Source: an uncultured Duganella sp. (GTDB lineage Bacteria; Pseudomonadota; Gammaproteobacteria; Burkholderiales; Burkholderiaceae). Taken from it: a stretch of 5,354 nt of DNA. Location of the stretch: contig CAMLRG010000282.1 in the NCBI GenBank assembly GCA_946482335.1, positions 1-5,354 on the forward strand, read 5' to 3'. The notes beneath the pieces are model-generated. The model saw only the letters and a list, made by a program, of their open reading frames with translations. It was not told where the DNA came from and did no database searches. The position numbers and the translations under genes were made by a program. Positions 1 through 5,354 of the stretch are shown here, in pieces (the first letter of the stretch is position 1; each line of letters opens with the position of its first letter).

Positions 1-1928
1 GGACGCGGGTCGCGGCCCGGCTTCTCCAGTTCCTTGATGATGTCGGTGACGGTCGGCACGCCGAACTGGTCGTCGGCGTACTTGGCCGGGGACAGCGACT
101 TCAGCAGCTTGCTCTCGCCAATCACCCCACGCACATCCTTCTGGATGTCGGCCAGGATCTTCTCGACCACGGGGTAGGACTCCGGGTGTACGGCGGAGGC
201 GTCGAGCGGATTCTCGCCGCCCATTACGCGCAGGAAGCCGGCCGCCTGCTCGAAGGTCTTGTCACCCAGGCGCGGCACGTTCTTCAGTGCCGCGCGCGAG
301 GCGAAAGCGCCCTTCATGTCGCGGTAGGTGACGATGCTCTGCGCCACGCTGGCCGACAGGCCCGACACGCGCGCCAGCAACGGCGCCGAAGCGGTGTTGA
401 CGTCGACGCCGACCGCGTTCACGCAATCCTCGACCACCGCGTCGAGCGAACGCGCCAGCTGGGTTTGCGACACGTCGTGCTGGTACTGGCCCACGCCGAT
501 CGATTTCGGATCGATCTTCACCAGTTCCGCCAATGGGTCCTGCAGGCGGCGCGCGATCGACACGGCGCCGCGCAGCGACACGTCCAGTTCCGGCAATTCG
601 CGCGAAGCGTATTCGGAAGCCGAGTACACCGATGCGCCGGCTTCGGACACCACGATCTTGGTCAGCTTCAGCTCAGGGCACTGCTTGATCAAGTCCTGTG
701 CCAGCTTGTCGGTTTCGCGCGAGGCGGTGCCGTTGCCGATCGAGACCAGCTGCACGCCATGCTTGGCCGCCAGCTGCGACAGCGTGTGCAGCGACCCATG
801 CCAATCGTTGCGCGGCTGGTGTGGATAAATGGTCGCGGTATCCACAACCTTGCCGGTGGCATCCACCACCGCCACCTTGACGCCGGTGCGCAAGCCCGGG
901 TCCAGGCCCATGGTGGCGCGCGGCCCGGCCGGCGCGGCCAGCAACAAGGCTTTCAAATTGGTAGCGAAGACGTTGATCGCATCGAGCTCGGCTTTTTCGC
1001 GCAGGGCGCCCATCAGCTCGGTTTCCAGGTGCATGAAGGATTTCACGCGCCAGGTCCAGCGCACCGTGTCGGCCAGCCATTTGTCGGCCGGGCGGCCGGC
1101 CTGCTTGATGCCGAAACGGGCGGAAATGCGGCTTTCGCAGGGGTTGTGCGGCGCATCCCACTTCGGTTTTTCCTGTTCCGAATCGAGGCGCAGGGTCACG
1201 TCCAGCATGCCTTCGCGGCGGCCGCGCAACAGTGCCAGGGCGCGGTGCGAAGGCACGGCGGCCAGCGGCTCGGAATAATCGAAGTAATCGGCGAACTTTT
1301 CGCCCTCTTCTTGTTTTCCGTCAACAACTTTGGATTCAACTACGCCATGCTCTTGCACATATTCGCGCAGCGATTGCAGCAGGGTGGCATCTTCCGCGAA
1401 ACGTTCCATCAGGATCTGGCGGGCGCCGTCCAGGGCGGCTTTGGCGTCCGCCACACCGGGGTTCTTGCCGTCGGCGGTCTCGAACGCTTCGCGCAGGTAG
1501 CCGGCCGCCTGTTCCTCCGGATTCAGGGTCGGGTCGGCCAGCAGGGCGTCGGCCAGCGGGGCCAGGCCGGCTTCGATGGCGATCTGGGCCTTGGTGCGGC
1601 GTTTTTGCTTGTAAGGAAGGTACAGGTCTTCCAGCCGGGTCTTGTCCTCCGCATGCATGACCGCATCTAGCAGCTCCGGCGTCATCTTGCCCTGCTCGGT
1701 GATCGAATTGACGATGGCGTCGCGGCGGTCTTCCAGCTCGCGCAGGTAGCGCAAGCGTTCTTCGAGGTTGCGCAGCTGGGTGTCGTCCAGCCCGCCGGTC
1801 GCTTCCTTGCGGTAGCGCGCGATGAACGGGACAGTGGCGCCTTCGTCCAGCAAGGCGATGGCGGCGGCGACCTGGGCCGGCTTGGCGGCCAGTTCGAGGG
1901 CGAGGCGTTGTTCGATAGAAGGCAGCAT
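1..1928 (-). CDS. tex: Tex: transcription accessory / S1 RNA-binding protein, 3' end cut by window edge
   Basis: Translation of the minus strand from ATG at 1928 gives 642 uninterrupted residues that follow E. coli Tex closely from memory. The Tex N-terminal helical region includes [17 protein letters not shown] (residues 26-42) and [12 protein letters not shown]. The YqgF/RuvX-like RNase H-fold domain starts near 336, with [11 protein letters not shown] (341-351), IGNGTASRE (397-405) and [13 protein letters not shown] (427-439). The tandem helix-hairpin-helix region covers about 503-565, followed by [11 protein letters not shown] (573-583). The last complete residues are KPGRDPR, just before the expected S1 domain, which would lie outside the window (family length is about 770-790). 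Tex is a cytoplasmic nucleic-acid-binding protein that affects transcription; its exact mechanism is less settled. The ATG is supported by an in-frame TGA 13 codons upstream and by homology starting at once. Its ribosome site is weak (GGAAA on the minus strand at 1936-1940). It is divergent from the helicase gene. No frameshift or missing block was seen. Identity is very secure. Confidence 0.97.
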   Translation of the reverse strand, partial: MLPSIEQRLALELAAKPAQVAAAIALLDEGATVPFIARYRKEATGGLDDTQLRNLEERLRYLRELEDRRDAIVNSITEQGKMTPELLDAVMHAEDKTRLEDLYLPYKQKRRTKAQIAIEAGLAPLADALLADPTLNPEEQAAGYLREAFETADGKNPGVADAKAALDGARQILMERFAEDATLLQSLREYVQEHGVVESKVVDGKQEEGEKFADYFDYSEPLAAVPSHRALALLRGRREGMLDVTLRLDSEQEKPKWDAPHNPCESRISARFGIKQAGRPADKWLADTVRWTWRVKSFMHLETELMGALREKAELDAINVFATNLKALLLAAPAGPRATMGLDPGLRTGVKVAVVDATGKVVDTATIYPHQPRNDWHGSLHTLSQLAAKHGVQLVSIGNGTASRETDKLAQDLIKQCPELKLTKIVVSEAGASVYSASEYASRELPELDVSLRGAVSIARRLQDPLAELVKIDPKSIGVGQYQHDVSQTQLARSLDAVVEDCVNAVGVDVNTASAPLLARVSGLSASVAQSIVTYRDMKGAFASRAALKNVPRLGDKTFEQAAGFLRVMGGENPLDASAVHPESYPVVEKILADIQKDVRGVIGESKLLKSLSPAKYADDQFGVPTVTDIIKELEKPGRDPR

Positions 1929-1957
1929 GGCGGTGTTTCCAAACAAAGAAGGCCGAA

Positions 1958-1963
1958 ATCATA
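1958..1963 (-). promoter_or_regulatory. Candidate -10 box for tex
   Basis: On the minus strand this reads TATGAT, matching five of six bases of the sigma-70 -10 consensus. It lies about 30 bases upstream of the tex start codon, implying a short leader of roughly 20 bases. No good -35 box is found at 16-18 bases; the best TTGACA-like hexamer, TTGACT at 2009-2014 on the same strand, is far too distant to pair with it. This is a tentative call by eye only. Confidence 0.3.
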
Positions 1964-2080
1964 CAACGCCTCGTCGCCAACCGGCCACAGAATCGATTAT
2001 TATTAATTAGTCAATGTTGTCCGTCCTACTTCTAGTTGCACTAAGTTAGGATTTTCACAAACACGAAACTGTGGAAGGCG

Positions 2081-2086
2081 GATAAT
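2081..2086 (+). promoter_or_regulatory. Candidate -10 box for the SNF2 helicase gene
   Basis: GATAAT matches the sigma-70 -10 consensus at five of six positions and sits about 40 bases upstream of the helicase start. The nearest -35-like hexamer is TTCACA at 2054-2059 (five of six to TTGACA), but the spacing is 21 bases, longer than the usual 16-18. The box may therefore belong to a weak or activator-dependent promoter, or be chance in AT-rich sequence. Confidence 0.35.
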
Positions 2087-2124
2087 ATTGCATGTTGCTG
2101 TTTTTGAACCGCTGATTTAAAAGA

Positions 2125-5256
<3,132 letters not shown>

Positions 5257-5260
5257 CCCC

Positions 5261-5354
5261 ATGCTGAGCGCTGAACACTATCGCCAGATCCTCGACCACA
5301 GCAGCGACGTGCACTGGATGCTGGACTGCGATAGTGGCCAGCTGCTGTACGTCA
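5261..5354 (+). CDS. Start of a probable PAS-domain signalling protein, cut by window edge
   Basis: Only 31 codons are visible, from ATG 5261. The product begins MLSAEHYRQILDHSSD and continues VHWMLDCDSGQLLYV. The pattern of a helix with YRQILDHSSD, a hydrophobic strand (VHWMLD), an acidic-glycine turn (DSG) and a second strand (LLYV) is typical of the first part of a PAS fold, as found at the N-terminus of histidine kinases, diguanylate cyclases and phosphodiesterases. Which output domain follows cannot be told. There is no signal peptide or membrane segment in the visible part, so a cytoplasmic N-terminal sensor is inferred. It follows the helicase stop by 4 bases, has a good ribosome site and no terminator in front, so it should be cotranscribed with the helicase. 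The reading frame is well supported; the PAS call is moderate because of the short length. Confidence 0.7.
   Translation, partial: MLSAEHYRQILDHSSDVHWMLDCDSGQLLYV

Larger units (their letters stand above)
1929..2124. promoter_or_regulatory. AT-rich divergent intergenic region between tex and the SNF2 helicase gene
   Basis: These 196 bases separate two divergently transcribed genes, so promoters for both should lie here or just inside the genes. Composition shifts sharply from the GC-rich coding sequence to AT-rich sequence, most clearly around 1990-2015 and 2081-2124. No ORF with coding character, tRNA or stable terminator hairpin was found. A short dyad CTAA-G-TTAG lies at 2041-2049 and an AATCGATT palindrome near 1991-1998. 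Both are too short to call operators. Individual promoter candidates are listed separately. Confidence 0.7.

Noticed and set aside
1..60. Missing S1 domain in Tex as a true truncation.
   Set aside because: The frame is still open at the window edge and matches the family right up to the point where S1 should begin, so the absence is due to the window boundary.
186..1670. A 494-codon open frame on the plus strand, antisense to tex.
   Set aside because: The predicted product is Arg/His/Gln/Gly/Val-rich without any recognisable domain, as expected for the complement of GC-rich coding sequence. The opposite strand encodes an unmistakable Tex protein throughout.
2041..2049. Dyad CTAA-G-TTAG as an operator.
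   Set aside because: The arms are only 4 bp in AT-rich sequence, so chance occurrence is likely and no second copy was seen nearby.
2077..2092. Possible sigma-54 promoter (GG ... TTGCA) before the helicase.
   Set aside because: The GG at 2077-2078 and the GC at 2090-2091 are separated by 11 bases instead of the strict 10, and the TGGCAC part is not present.

Overview
The window is GC-rich in its coding parts, with compact genes and codon use dominated by G or C in the third position. A clear Tex homologue, a bacterial SNF2-type helicase and the overall composition suggest a proteobacterium. A betaproteobacterium of the Oxalobacteraceae kind (Massilia, Duganella or Janthinobacterium-like) is my best guess, but it rests on impression and not on a search.

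Layout. (1) Positions 1-1928, minus strand: the first 642 codons of tex, a conserved RNA-binding transcription accessory protein. It runs off the left edge just before its expected C-terminal S1 domain. (2) Positions 1929-2124: a 196-bp AT-rich divergent intergenic region that must carry the start signals of both flanking genes. (3) Positions 2125-5256, plus strand: one large intact gene for a SNF2/SWI2-family DNA-dependent ATPase of 1043 residues, with all the main helicase motifs and a long N-terminal bacterial extension. (4) Positions 5261-5354, plus strand: the first 31 codons of a gene whose product begins like a PAS sensory domain. It starts 4 bases after the helicase stop codon, and its ribosome binding site lies inside the helicase's last codons.

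How the genes relate. The helicase and the PAS-like gene look like one transcription unit with likely translational coupling. tex is transcribed away from them and need not share their function. Both tex and SNF2 proteins act around transcription and nucleic-acid remodelling, but nothing here proves a functional link. I see no RNA gene, CRISPR array, insertion sequence, attachment site or convincing terminator. Apart from the helicase-PAS junction and the N-terminal architecture of the helicase, this looks like ordinary chromosomal sequence, and I found no evidence of a new system.
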